Origin: Mycolicibacterium peregrinum
GTDB taxonomy: Bacteria; Actinomycetota; Actinomycetes; Mycobacteriales; Mycobacteriaceae
DNA: 64,000 nucleotides
Direction of reading: 5' to 3'
NCBI RefSeq assembly: GCF_001665785.1
Contig: NZ_LZSO01000009.1
Span: forward strand, 1-64,000
Under the pieces are notes generated by a model. That model was not told where the DNA came from. It saw only the letters and a program-made list of their open reading frames with translations, and ran no database searches. Positions 42,187 to 51,079 of the stretch are shown here, in pieces (position 1 is the stretch's first letter; each line of letters begins with the position of its first letter). A program made the position numbers and the translations under genes.

Positions 42187-44235
42187 ATGAGCGCCGCCCT
42201 CAGCCCAGCCCCCGCTGCACCGATCCGGGTCGCGGCCGGGACGACCGCCGGCGCGGCGGTGCGCGAGGCGGATCTGCCCAGCCGCGGGACCCCCGACGCG
42301 ATCGTGGTGGTGCGTGACAGCGAGGGGCGACTTCGCGACTTGTCCTGGACCCCGGACACCGACGTCGAGGTGACTCCGGTGGCCGCCAACACCGACGACG
42401 GCCGCAGCGTCATCCGGCATTCGTGCGCCCACGTGCTCGCCCAGGCCGTGCAGGACCTGTTCCCGCAGGCCAAGCTCGGTATCGGCCCGCCCATCACCGA
42501 TGGTTTCTACTACGATTTCGATGTCGCCGAGCCGTTCACCCCGGAAGACCTGCAGAAGCTCGAGAAGCGGATGCAGAAGATCGTCAAGGACGGTCAGCTG
42601 TTCTCGCGGCGCGTCTACGAATCCAAGGATCAGGCCCGCGAGGAGCTCGCCGGCGAGCCCTACAAGCTCGAGTTGGTCGACGACAAGTCGGGTGACCCGG
42701 ATGTGATGGAAGTCGGTGGCGACGAACTGACCGCCTACGACAACCTCAACGCCCGCACCAAGGAGCGGGTCTGGGGCGATCTGTGCCGCGGTCCGCACAT
42801 CCCCACCACCAAGTACATCCCGGCGTTCAAACTCACCCGCAGCAGCGCCGCGTACTGGCGCGGTGACCAGAACAACGCGAGCCTGCAGCGCGTCTACGGC
42901 ACCGCGTGGGAGTCGCAGGAGGCCCTCGACCGCCACCTCGAGCTCATCGAGGAGGCGCAGCGCCGCGATCACCGCAAGCTCGGCGTCGAACTGGACCTGT
43001 TCAGCTTCCCCGACGAGCTCGGCTCCGGCCTGCCGGTGTTCCACCCCAGGGGCGGCGTGATCCGTAAGGAGCTCGAGGACTACTCGCGGCGCAAGCACTC
43101 CGAGGCCGGCTACGAGTTCGTCAACACCCCGCACATCACCAAGGAACACCTCTACATCACGTCCGGTCACCTGGAGTGGTACGCCGACGGCATGTACCCG
43201 CCGATGCACATCGACGCCGAGTACAACGACGACGGCACCGTGCGTAAGCCCGGGCAGGACTACTACCTCAAGCCGATGAACTGCCCCATGCACCACCTGA
43301 TCTACCGGGCGCGGGGCCGCTCCTATCGCGAACTTCCGTTGCGGCTCTTCGAATTCGGCTCGGTGTACCGCTACGAGAAGTCCGGCGTGGTGCACGGGCT
43401 GACCCGCGTGCGCGGCATGACCCAGGACGACGCGCACATCTACACCACGCGTGAGCAGATGCGCGACGAGCTGACCTCGCTGCTGCAGTTCGTGCTCGAC
43501 CTGCTCTCGGACTACGGCCTGGACGACTACTACCTGGAGCTGTCCACCAAGGATCCCGACAAGTACGTGGGCTCCGACGAGATGTGGGACGAGGCCACCG
43601 AGACCCTGCGGTCGGTCGCCGAGGCCTCCGGTCTGGATCTGGTGCCGGACCCGGGTGGCGCGGCGTTCTACGGCCCCAAGATCTCTGTTCAGGTCAAGGA
43701 CGCGCTGGGCCGCAACTGGCAGATGTCGACGATCCAGCTCGACTTCAACATGCCCGACCGTTTCGAGCTGGAGTACACCGCCGCAGACGGAACGCGTCAG
43801 CGTCCGGTGCTGATCCACCGCGCCCTGTTCGGCTCGATCGAGCGCTTCTTCGGGGTGCTCACCGAGCACTACGCCGGCGCGTTCCCGGCGTGGCTGGCGC
43901 CGGTGCAGGTGGTCGGTATCCCGGTGGCCGACGCGCACCTGGACTACCTGTACGACGTTGCCGCCCAGCTGAAGTCGCGCGGTGTGCGGGTCGAGGTCGA
44001 CGGCAGCGACGACCGGATGGCGAAGAAGATCGTCAACCACACCAACCAGAAGGTGCCGTTCATGTTGCTCGCGGGCGACAAAGATCTGGAGGCCGGCGCC
44101 GTGAGCTTCCGGTTCGGTGACCGCACCCAGATCAACGGCGTGCCCGTCGACGAGGCCGTGGAGGCGATCGTGAAGTGGATCGCCGAGCGCAACAACGCGG
44201 TGCCGACGGCGGACCTGGTACCGGTGGGCTTGTGA
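42187..44235 (+). CDS. thrS: Threonyl-tRNA synthetase
   Basis: A 682-residue class II synthetase; ATG 42187 with GGTAGGAGA upstream. An N-terminal TGS-like region is followed by the editing domain with [26 protein letters not shown] and [13 protein letters not shown] (zinc-type HxxxH and Cys/His). The catalytic core has [34 protein letters not shown] and [16 protein letters not shown], and the anticodon-binding domain ends it. Full length for actinobacteria (about 685). It begins the conserved mycobacterial cluster that runs to pimA. No T-box is seen upstream. Confidence 0.98.
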   Translation: MSAALSPAPAAPIRVAAGTTAGAAVREADLPSRGTPDAIVVVRDSEGRLRDLSWTPDTDVEVTPVAANTDDGRSVIRHSCAHVLAQAVQDLFPQAKLGIGPPITDGFYYDFDVAEPFTPEDLQKLEKRMQKIVKDGQLFSRRVYESKDQAREELAGEPYKLELVDDKSGDPDVMEVGGDELTAYDNLNARTKERVWGDLCRGPHIPTTKYIPAFKLTRSSAAYWRGDQNNASLQRVYGTAWESQEALDRHLELIEEAQRRDHRKLGVELDLFSFPDELGSGLPVFHPRGGVIRKELEDYSRRKHSEAGYEFVNTPHITKEHLYITSGHLEWYADGMYPPMHIDAEYNDDGTVRKPGQDYYLKPMNCPMHHLIYRARGRSYRELPLRLFEFGSVYRYEKSGVVHGLTRVRGMTQDDAHIYTTREQMRDELTSLLQFVLDLLSDYGLDDYYLELSTKDPDKYVGSDEMWDEATETLRSVAEASGLDLVPDPGGAAFYGPKISVQVKDALGRNWQMSTIQLDFNMPDRFELEYTAADGTRQRPVLIHRALFGSIERFFGVLTEHYAGAFPAWLAPVQVVGIPVADAHLDYLYDVAAQLKSRGVRVEVDGSDDRMAKKIVNHTNQKVPFMLLAGDKDLEAGAVSFRFGDRTQINGVPVDEAVEAIVKWIAERNNAVPTADLVPVGL

Positions 44236-44261
44236 TGAGCGCTCGCGCGAAGAACCGACGG
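44233..44261 (+). repeat. Stop-adjacent 29-bp repeat, copy 1
   Basis: Begins at the thrS TGA (TGATGAGCGCTCGCGCGAAG...GACGG). It is 25/29 identical to 46383-46411. It fills nearly the whole gap before the next gene. Confidence 0.6.
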
Positions 44262-44263
44262 GT

Positions 44264-44833
44264 ATGCGGATGACGGGGGATGAGCGGTCGATCATCGATC
44301 ATGGCGTGGGTGAACCCGACCACCTGCAGCGGCTGTGGACACCGCACCGGATGAGCTACATCGTCGACGCGGTCAAGAGCGACCAGAAGGTGGGCTCGGC
44401 CGGCTCGTCGCAGCCCTTCACCGACATCCCCGAGATGTCCGACGAGGACGGGCTGATGGTGGCCCGCGGTGAACTGGTGTACGCCGTGCTCAACCTCTAC
44501 CCGTACAACCCGGGCCATCTCATGGTGGTGCCGTACCGGCGGGTGTCGGAACTGGAGGACCTCACGGAGGCCGAGAGCGCCGAACTGATGGCGTTCACGC
44601 AGAAGGCCATCCGCGTCATGAAGGCCGTATCGCGCCCGCACGGGTTCAACGTCGGACTGAACCTGGGCACCTCGGCCGGGGGATCGCTGGCCGAGCACCT
44701 GCACATGCACGTGGTGCCGCGGTGGGGCGGCGACGCCAACTTCATCACGATCATCGGTGGCGCCAAGGTTATTCCGCAGCTGCTGAGCGAGACCCGGGAG
44801 CTGCTGGCAGCAGAATGGGCCCGCCAGCCGTGA
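44264..44833 (+). CDS. HIT-family Ap4A phosphorylase-like protein
   Basis: A 189-residue HIT-superfamily protein with the active-site triad HLHMHVVPRWGGD (about residues 145-149) and the N-terminal LQRLWTPHRMSYI. It matches in place and sequence Rv2613c, which phosphorolyses Ap4A to ATP and ADP. It is cytoplasmic and may limit stress-induced dinucleotides. The next gene, pgsA, starts inside its last codons (4-bp overlap). Confidence 0.93.
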   Translation: MRMTGDERSIIDHGVGEPDHLQRLWTPHRMSYIVDAVKSDQKVGSAGSSQPFTDIPEMSDEDGLMVARGELVYAVLNLYPYNPGHLMVVPYRRVSELEDLTEAESAELMAFTQKAIRVMKAVSRPHGFNVGLNLGTSAGGSLAEHLHMHVVPRWGGDANFITIIGGAKVIPQLLSETRELLAAEWARQP

Positions 44834-45477
44834 GCAATCTCTTCCTGATGAGCCGGGCGGCGTACGTCAAGCTGTCGCGGCCGGTGGCCAAGGCGGCGCT
44901 GCGCGCAGGCCTGACCCCCGACATCGTCACCATCCTCGGCACCGCCGGCACGGTGACCGCCGCGCTGACCCTCTTCCCGATCGGTCAGTTGTGGTGGGGC
45001 GCATTCGCGGTGTTCGTCTTCGTGCTCGCCGACATGCTCGACGGTGCGATGGCCCGGGAACGTGGCGGTGGCACCCGGTTCGGTGCCGTGCTGGACGCGA
45101 CATGTGACCGGATAGCCGACGGCGCGGTGTTCGCCGGTCTGCTGTGGTGGGCGGCGTTCGGCCTGCACAGCGCGACGCTGGTCGTCGCGCTTCTCATCTG
45201 TCTGGTCACCTCGCAGGTGATCTCCTACATCAAGGCGCGCGCCGAGGCCAGTGGTCTGCGCGGCGACGGCGGCATCATCGAGCGCCCCGAGCGACTGGTG
45301 ATCGTGCTGGTCGGCGCCGGACTGTCCGGCGTGCCCTTCCTGCATGTGCCGTGGCTGCTGCAGGTCGCGGCGTGGCTACTGGCGGTGGCCAGCGTCATCA
45401 CGGTGGCGCAGCGACTGCACGCGGTGCGCACGTCGGAGGGCGCCATGGACCCGCTGCAACCCCCGGGAGCCTCGTGA
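44830..45477 (+). CDS. pgsA: Phosphatidylinositol phosphate synthase
   Basis: A 215-residue CDP-alcohol phosphotransferase, GTG 44830. The active-site motif DMLDGAMARERGGGTRFGAVLDATCDRIAD is complete (D-x2-DG-x2-AR-x8-G-x3-D-x3-D). About six membrane helices. It joins CDP-diacylglycerol to inositol-1-phosphate, the first step toward PI, PIMs, LM and LAM (Rv2612c type, PgsA1). It overlaps the acyltransferase gene by 4 bp, in the order known from M. tuberculosis. Confidence 0.96.
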   Translation: MSNLFLMSRAAYVKLSRPVAKAALRAGLTPDIVTILGTAGTVTAALTLFPIGQLWWGAFAVFVFVLADMLDGAMARERGGGTRFGAVLDATCDRIADGAVFAGLLWWAAFGLHSATLVVALLICLVTSQVISYIKARAEASGLRGDGGIIERPERLVIVLVGAGLSGVPFLHVPWLLQVAAWLLAVASVITVAQRLHAVRTSEGAMDPLQPPGAS

Positions 45478-46385
45478 ACATTCCGCTGTCCGGGCAGGTG
45501 ACCGACCTGGGTTACGCGGCAGGTTGGCAGCTGGTCCGCGCCATGCCGGAGATCGTGGCGCGCAACGTGTTCGACGCGGGTGCCCTCTACGCCTCGCGCG
45601 GCGGCGGGCCGAAGCAGCTGCGCAAGAACCTCGCCCGGGTCATCGGGGTGGCCCCGTCCGAGGTGCCCGAGGAGTTGATGCGTGCCTCGCTGGCCTCGTA
45701 TGCCCGGTACTGGCGGGAGGCGTTCCGGTTGCCGTCGATGGACCTGATCGCCGTGGCCAAGCGAGTCGATGAGGTGTTCATCGGGGCGGACAAGCTGAGG
45801 GCCGCCCACGACGCCGGCCTTGGCGGTGTACTGGCACTGCCGCACAGCGGCAACTGGGACATGGCCGGCGTGTGGTTGGCCCAGCAGTACGGCACCTTCG
45901 CCACCGTCGCCGAACGCCTCAAGCCCGAATCGCTGTACCGGCGGTTCATCGACTACCGGGAGAGCCTCGGGTTCGAGGTCTTCCCGTTGTCGGGCGGGGA
46001 GCGACCACCGTTCGAGGTGCTCTCGGAACGGTTGCGCAACAACATGTTCGTCTGCCTGATGGCCGACCGCGACCTGACCCGCAATGGTGTCGAGGTGCAG
46101 TTCTTCGGTGAACCCACCCGGATGCCCGCCGGGCCGGCCAAGCTGGCGATCGAGACCGGCGCGCCGCTGTTTCCGGCGCACGTCCACTACGACGGGGACG
46201 ACTGCGTGGTCGAGATTTTCGACGCGCTCGACACCTCATCCGGGGAGGTGTCCGTGGTGATCCAGGCGTTGGCCAACCGGTTCGAGGCCAACATCGCCGC
46301 CCACCCCGAAGACTGGCACATGCTGCAGCCGCAGTGGCTGGCCGATCTGTCCGACGAACGTCGCGCCCGACTGGGTACCACCTGA
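45474..46385 (+). CDS. PIM acyltransferase (PatA-type, Rv2611c-like)
   Basis: A 303-residue LPLAT/HtrB-like acyltransferase. It has the catalytic HSGNWD (His and Asp) at about residue 126, LSGGERPPFEVLSERLRNNMFVCLMADRDL, and FGEPTRMPAGPAKLAIETGAPLFP. It transfers palmitate to a mannose of PIM1/PIM2 on the inner face of the plasma membrane. It sits between pgsA and pimA, as in all mycobacteria, with a GTG start overlapping pgsA by 4 bp. A 29-bp repeat begins at its stop. Confidence 0.94.
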   Translation: MNIPLSGQVTDLGYAAGWQLVRAMPEIVARNVFDAGALYASRGGGPKQLRKNLARVIGVAPSEVPEELMRASLASYARYWREAFRLPSMDLIAVAKRVDEVFIGADKLRAAHDAGLGGVLALPHSGNWDMAGVWLAQQYGTFATVAERLKPESLYRRFIDYRESLGFEVFPLSGGERPPFEVLSERLRNNMFVCLMADRDLTRNGVEVQFFGEPTRMPAGPAKLAIETGAPLFPAHVHYDGDDCVVEIFDALDTSSGEVSVVIQALANRFEANIAAHPEDWHMLQPQWLADLSDERRARLGTT

Positions 46386-46411
46386 TGAGCGCCTGCGCGA
46401 AGAGGCGACGG
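46383..46411 (+). repeat. Stop-adjacent 29-bp repeat, copy 2
   Basis: Begins at the acyltransferase stop (TGATGAGCGCCTGCGCGAAG...GACGG). It differs from copy 1 (44233-44261) at four positions and ends 8 bp before pimA. Confidence 0.6.
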
Positions 46412-46419
46412 AGCTAGCC

Positions 46420-47544
46420 ATGCGTATCGGGATGGTCTGTCCGTATTCGTTCGACGTGCCGGGCGGTGTGCAATCCCATGTACTGCAACTGGCCGAGGTG
46501 ATGCGCGCCGGCGGACACCACGTCAGTGTCCTGGCGCCGTCGTCGCCGCACGTGAAGCTGCCCGATTACGTGGTGTCGGGCGGCAAGGCGGTCCCGATCC
46601 CGTACAACGGCTCGGTGGCGCGGCTGCGGTTCGGTCCGGCCACCCACCGCAAGGTCAAGAAGTGGATCGCCGAAGGCGACTTCGACGTGCTGCACCTGCA
46701 TGAGCCCAATGCACCAAGCCTCTCCATGCTGGCGCTGCAGGCTGCCGAGGGGCCGATCGTGGCGACCTTTCACACCTCGACGACAAAATCGTTGACGCTC
46801 AGTGTGTTTCAGGGGATCCTGCGTCCTTTTCACGAGAAGATCGTGGGCCGTATCGCAGTGTCGGACCTGGCCCGGCGCTGGCAGATGGAAGCGCTCGGCT
46901 CGGATGCGGTCGAGATACCCAACGGTGTCGATGTGCCGTCGTTCGCGAATGCGCCCCGGCTCGAAGGCTATCCGCGGCCCGGTCGCAGCGTGCTGTTCCT
47001 CGGGCGCTTCGACGAATCCAGGAAGGGCATGCCGGTGCTGCTGAAGGCCCTGCCGAAACTGGTCCGGCGGTTCGCCGACATCGAGATCCTGGTCGTGGGT
47101 CGCGGCGATGAGGACGCGCTGCGCGAGGAGGCCGGTGTGCTCGCCGGGCACCTGCATTTCCTGGGTCAGGTCGACGACGCCGCCAAGGCCGCGGCCATGC
47201 GCAGCGCCGATGTCTACTGCGCGCCCAACCTCGGCGGGGAGAGCTTCGGCATCGTGCTGGTCGAGGCGATGGCGGCCGGCACAGCCGTGGTGGCCAGTGA
47301 GCTGGACGCCTTCGCGCGAGTTCTGGATCACGGCCAGGCAGGCCGCCTGGTGCCGGTCGGCGACTCCGACGCCCTGGCCGATGCGCTGATCGAGGTCCTC
47401 GGCGACGACGCACTGCGCGCGCGGTACATCGACGCGGCCACCGGGCGGGTGGCGCGCTACGACTGGTCGGTGGTGGCGGGACAGATCATGCGGGTGTACG
47501 AGACCGTGGCGAGCCCCGGGGTGAAAGTGCAGGTGGGCGACTAA
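46420..47544 (+). CDS. pimA: Phosphatidylinositol alpha-mannosyltransferase PimA
   Basis: A 374-residue GT-B (GT4) enzyme. MRIGMVCPYSFDVPGGVQSHVLQLAEVMRAGGH opens with the Gly-rich loop and the catalytic His region. VLFLGRFDESRKGMPVLLKALP and GGESFGIVLVEAMAAGTAVV form the GDP-mannose site (E-x7-E). It transfers mannose from GDP-Man to PI on the cytoplasmic membrane face. Essential in mycobacteria. In operon with pgsA and the acyltransferase. Confidence 0.97.
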   Translation: MRIGMVCPYSFDVPGGVQSHVLQLAEVMRAGGHHVSVLAPSSPHVKLPDYVVSGGKAVPIPYNGSVARLRFGPATHRKVKKWIAEGDFDVLHLHEPNAPSLSMLALQAAEGPIVATFHTSTTKSLTLSVFQGILRPFHEKIVGRIAVSDLARRWQMEALGSDAVEIPNGVDVPSFANAPRLEGYPRPGRSVLFLGRFDESRKGMPVLLKALPKLVRRFADIEILVVGRGDEDALREEAGVLAGHLHFLGQVDDAAKAAAMRSADVYCAPNLGGESFGIVLVEAMAAGTAVVASELDAFARVLDHGQAGRLVPVGDSDALADALIEVLGDDALRARYIDAATGRVARYDWSVVAGQIMRVYETVASPGVKVQVGD

Positions 47545-47546
47545 CC

Positions 47547-48605
47547 ATGTCCACCTGGATTGTGATCGCGGCACTGGCCCTGCTGGTCGTCCTGTTGCTC
47601 GTCGCGGGATGGGCGTATCAGACCGCCAACCGCCTCGACCGGCTCCACGTGCGCTACGACCTGTCATGGCAGGCGCTCGACGGCGTCCTGGCCCGCCGTG
47701 CCGTCGTGGCCCGTGCTGTCGCGGTCGACGCCTATGCCGGCGCACCCGAGGGCAAACGGCTCGCGAAGCTGGCCGACGCCGCCGAACGCGCCCCGCGTCC
47801 GGCGCGTGAGGCCGCCGAGAACGAGCTCTCGGCCGCACTGACCGCGGTCGACCCCGCCGACCTGCCGGTGGCGCTGGTCGCCGAACTCGCCGACGCCGAA
47901 GCCCGCGTGCTGCTGGCGCGGCGCTTCCACAACGATGCCGTCCGCGACACCCTGGCGCTGCGGGAACGTCCGATGGTGCGGGCGCTTCGGCTCGGGGGAA
48001 CCGCCGCGTTGCCTACCTATTTCGAAATCGTCGAGCGCCCGGATTCCCAGGCCGAGGTGAACCCGGTGAGCCGTCGGACCTCCGCGCGGGTGGTGCTGCT
48101 CGACGAGACCGGTGCCGTGTTGCTGCTGCACGGCAGCGACCCCGCGATCGACACCCCGGACAAGCCCGCGCCGCGGTGGTGGTTCACCGTCGGGGGCGCC
48201 GTCCGCCCCGACGAAGACCTGGCGGCCGCGGCGGTGCGTGAGCTCGCCGAGGAGACCGGGTTGCAGACGACGCCGGCCGAGCTTGTCGGTCCGGTGTGGC
48301 GGCGCGAGGCCGTGATCGACTTCAACGCCTCGGTGATCCGCAGCGAGGAGTTCTTCTTCATCCACCGGACCGCCCGGTTCGAGCCGTCGGCAACCGGGCG
48401 CACGACGCTCGAACGGCACTACATTCACGGGCACCGCTGGTGCGATGCGACAATGATCGCCGAGTTGGTTGCCGGTGGGGAGGCCGTGTATCCGCTTCAA
48501 CTGGGTGAGCTACTGGCTCAGGCCAATGACCTGGCCGAACAGTCGAGCGCGCCGCTGGCGAATACGCGTGGAACCGCGCATCGAGAGCTGCAAGCCATCC
48601 GGTGA
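47547..48605 (+). CDS. Membrane-anchored Nudix hydrolase (Rv2609c-like)
   Basis: A 352-residue protein two bases after the pimA stop. The N-terminal membrane segment WIVIAALALLVVLLLVAGWAY (about residues 4-24) is followed by a LemA-like helical region (RLDRLHVRYDLSWQALDGVLARRAVVARAVA). A Nudix domain with the box GGAVRPDEDLAAAAVRELAEETGL (G-x5-E-x7-REL-xEE-xGL) completes the chain. It would hydrolyse a nucleoside diphosphate-linked substrate at the membrane; the partner is unknown. It is the fifth gene of the conserved cluster. Confidence 0.9.
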   Translation: MSTWIVIAALALLVVLLLVAGWAYQTANRLDRLHVRYDLSWQALDGVLARRAVVARAVAVDAYAGAPEGKRLAKLADAAERAPRPAREAAENELSAALTAVDPADLPVALVAELADAEARVLLARRFHNDAVRDTLALRERPMVRALRLGGTAALPTYFEIVERPDSQAEVNPVSRRTSARVVLLDETGAVLLLHGSDPAIDTPDKPAPRWWFTVGGAVRPDEDLAAAAVRELAEETGLQTTPAELVGPVWRREAVIDFNASVIRSEEFFFIHRTARFEPSATGRTTLERHYIHGHRWCDATMIAELVAGGEAVYPLQLGELLAQANDLAEQSSAPLANTRGTAHRELQAIR

Positions 48606-48612
48606 CTGCGGA

Positions 48613-48641
48613 TTCAATGGATTTGGCAGCTCTACTAGACT
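48613..48641 (+). promoter_or_regulatory. Promoter of pdxS
   Basis: TTCAAT (-35) and TAGACT (-10) with a 17-base spacer, in the 59-bp gap before pdxS. AGAGGAG follows as ribosome site. Confidence 0.5.
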
Positions 48642-48664
48642 GAATCAGTAGGACTTTAGAGGAG

Positions 48665-49582
48665 ATGGCGATGGATACCGTGGCGCAGAACGGTTCGAGC
48701 AACCAGACCGGCACCGCGCGCGTGAAGCGCGGGATGGCCGAGATGCTCAAGGGCGGCGTGATCATGGACGTGGTCACCCCCGAGCAGGCGAAGATCGCCG
48801 AGGGTGCGGGTGCGGTCGCTGTGATGGCCCTGGAGCGGGTGCCGGCTGACATCCGGGCCCAGGGTGGGGTGTCGCGCATGAGCGATCCCGACATGATCGA
48901 GGGCATCATCGAAGCGGTCACCATCCCGGTGATGGCCAAGGCGCGGATCGGGCATTTCGTCGAGGCGCAGATCCTGCAGAGCCTTGGTGTGGATTACATC
49001 GACGAGTCCGAGGTGCTGACCCCGGCCGATTACGCCAACCACATCGACAAGTGGAAGTTCACCGTGCCGTTCGTGTGCGGGGCGACCAACCTGGGTGAGG
49101 CGTTGCGCCGGATCACCGAGGGTGCGGCGATGATCCGCTCCAAGGGTGAGGCCGGCACCGGGGATGTCTCCAATGCCACCACCCACATGCGCAAGATCGG
49201 CGGCGAGATCCGTCGGCTCACCTCGATGAGCGAAGACGAGCTGTATGTGGCGGCCAAGGAGCTGCAGGCACCGTATGACCTGGTGGCCGAGGTGGCGCGG
49301 GCCGGCAAGTTGCCGGTCACGATGTTCACCGCGGGCGGGATCGCCACCCCGGCCGATGCGGCGATGATGATGCAGCTCGGTGCAGAGGGTGTGTTCGTGG
49401 GGTCGGGCATCTTCAAGTCGGGCAACCCGGCGCAGCGGGCTGCCGCGATCGTGAAGGCCACCACGTTCTACGACGATCCGGATGTGTTGGCCAAGGTGTC
49501 GCGCGGTTTGGGTGAGGCCATGGTCGGCATCAACGTCGAGGAGATCGCCGCACCGCACCGGCTCGCTGAGCGCGGCTGGTAA
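48665..49582 (+). CDS. pdxS: Pyridoxal 5'-phosphate synthase subunit PdxS
   Basis: A 305-residue TIM-barrel enzyme that makes PLP from ribose 5-phosphate, glyceraldehyde 3-phosphate and ammonia. [49 protein letters not shown] is the highly conserved start. The two catalytic lysines are visible in VMAKARIGH and [10 protein letters not shown]. It partners with PdxT encoded at 50437. Start at ATG 48665, or 48671. TesB lies between pdxS and pdxT, as in M. tuberculosis. Confidence 0.98.
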   Translation: MAMDTVAQNGSSNQTGTARVKRGMAEMLKGGVIMDVVTPEQAKIAEGAGAVAVMALERVPADIRAQGGVSRMSDPDMIEGIIEAVTIPVMAKARIGHFVEAQILQSLGVDYIDESEVLTPADYANHIDKWKFTVPFVCGATNLGEALRRITEGAAMIRSKGEAGTGDVSNATTHMRKIGGEIRRLTSMSEDELYVAAKELQAPYDLVAEVARAGKLPVTMFTAGGIATPADAAMMMQLGAEGVFVGSGIFKSGNPAQRAAAIVKATTFYDDPDVLAKVSRGLGEAMVGINVEEIAAPHRLAERGW

Positions 49583-49591
49583 GAATCCTGC

Positions 49592-50440
49592 ATGGCGATT
49601 GAAGAGATCCTCGACCTGGAGCAGCTCGAGGTCAACATCTATCGCGGTGGGGTGTTCAGCCCCGAGTCGGGTTTCCTGCAACGCACCTTCGGCGGTCACG
49701 TGGCCGGCCAGTCGCTCGTGTCCGCGGTCCGCACGGTGGATCCGACGTTCCAGGTGCACTCCCTGCACGGCTACTTCCTGCGGCCGGGTGATGCCCGGGC
49801 ACCGTCGGTGTACATCGTCGAGCGCATCCGCGACGGCGGATCGTTCTGCACCCGACGGGTCAGTGCGATCCAGCACGGCGAGACGATCTTCACGATGTCG
49901 GCGTCCTTCCAGACCGACCAGACCGGCATCGAACATCAGGATGCGATGCCCGAGGCGCCCGGACCCGACGACCTGCCCGGGTTCCGGTCCGGGGGAGCGT
50001 TCGACGACGCCGGATTCGCGCAGTTCGCCGAATGGGACGTCCGGATCGTGCCGCGGGACAAGGTTGCCCGGCTGCCCGGCAAGGCGTCGCAGCAGCAGGT
50101 CTGGTTCCGCCACCGCGACCCGCTGCCTGACGATCACGTGCTGCACATCTGCGCGCTGGCCTACATGAGCGATCTGACCCTGCTGGGTTCGGCGCAGGTC
50201 AACCACCTCGACGTTCGCAAGCATCTGAACGTGGCGTCACTCGACCACGCCATGTGGTTCATGCGGCCGTTCCGCGCCGACGAATGGCTGCTCTACGACC
50301 AGTCGTCACCCTCGGCGTGCGGCGGGCGTTCGCTCACCCAGGGCAAGATCTTCAACCGCTACGGCGAGATGGTGGCCGCGGTGATGCAGGAGGGGCTGAC
50401 CCGCTACCAGCGCAACTTCGCGCCTCCGGAGGGCTCGTGA
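49592..50440 (+). CDS. tesB: Acyl-CoA thioesterase II (TesB)
   Basis: A 282-residue double-hotdog thioesterase: [36 protein letters not shown] is the first hotdog, and the second has [52 protein letters not shown] with the conserved Asp, Ser and Gln. It hydrolyses medium and long acyl-CoA. It lies 9 bp after pdxS and overlaps pdxT by 4 bp, so it is transcribed with the vitamin B6 genes although its chemistry is unrelated. Confidence 0.95.
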   Translation: MAIEEILDLEQLEVNIYRGGVFSPESGFLQRTFGGHVAGQSLVSAVRTVDPTFQVHSLHGYFLRPGDARAPSVYIVERIRDGGSFCTRRVSAIQHGETIFTMSASFQTDQTGIEHQDAMPEAPGPDDLPGFRSGGAFDDAGFAQFAEWDVRIVPRDKVARLPGKASQQQVWFRHRDPLPDDHVLHICALAYMSDLTLLGSAQVNHLDVRKHLNVASLDHAMWFMRPFRADEWLLYDQSSPSACGGRSLTQGKIFNRYGEMVAAVMQEGLTRYQRNFAPPEGS

Positions 50441-51018
50441 GCCCCCGGGTCGGGGTGCTCGCGCTACAGGGGGACACTCGCGAGCATCTGGCTGCACTGC
50501 GTGAGGCCGGTGCCGAAGCAGGCACCGTGCGGCGACTTTCCGAACTCGACGCGGTCGACGCCCTCGTGATCCCCGGTGGGGAGTCCACCGCGATGAGCCA
50601 TCTGTTGCGCGAGTTCGAGCTGCTCGAACCGCTGCGGGCGCGCATCGCCGCGGGACTGCCCTGCTACGGCTCGTGTGCCGGGATGATCCTGCTGGCCACC
50701 GAGATCAATGACGCAGGCACGCCCGGGCGGGAGGCCGTTCCGCTGAAGGGCATCGATATGACGGTGCGGCGCAACGCTTTTGGCCGTCAGGTCGATTCAT
50801 TCGAGGGCGATATCGATTTCGAAGGTCTCGACACCCCGGTCCATGCGGTGTTCATCCGGGCACCGTGGGTCGAGCGGGTCGGACCCGACGTCTTGGTATT
50901 GGCCCGCGCCGCCGACCACATCGTCGCGGTGCGCCAGGGCTCGATGCTGGCGACGTCGTTCCACCCCGAGATGACCGGGGACCGTCGCATCCACAAACTG
51001 TTCGTCGACTCGCTCTGA
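50437..51018 (+). CDS. pdxT: Glutaminase subunit PdxT of PLP synthase
   Basis: A 193-residue class I glutaminase, GTG 50437. [38 protein letters not shown], the nucleophile Cys in [13 protein letters not shown], and SFHPEMT with the His-Glu pair are all present. It feeds ammonia to PdxS in a 12+12 complex. Coupled to tesB. Confidence 0.97.
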   Translation: MSPRVGVLALQGDTREHLAALREAGAEAGTVRRLSELDAVDALVIPGGESTAMSHLLREFELLEPLRARIAAGLPCYGSCAGMILLATEINDAGTPGREAVPLKGIDMTVRRNAFGRQVDSFEGDIDFEGLDTPVHAVFIRAPWVERVGPDVLVLARAADHIVAVRQGSMLATSFHPEMTGDRRIHKLFVDSL

Positions 51019-51079
51019 CCGCAGCAAACCCACGGCGCCCACATAGCTCAGTCATAGCCGGCACCGACTTAATGGACGT

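Noticed and set aside
41932..44295. 787-codon - strand frame opposite thrS
   Set aside because: Shadow frame caused by the high GC third position of thrS.
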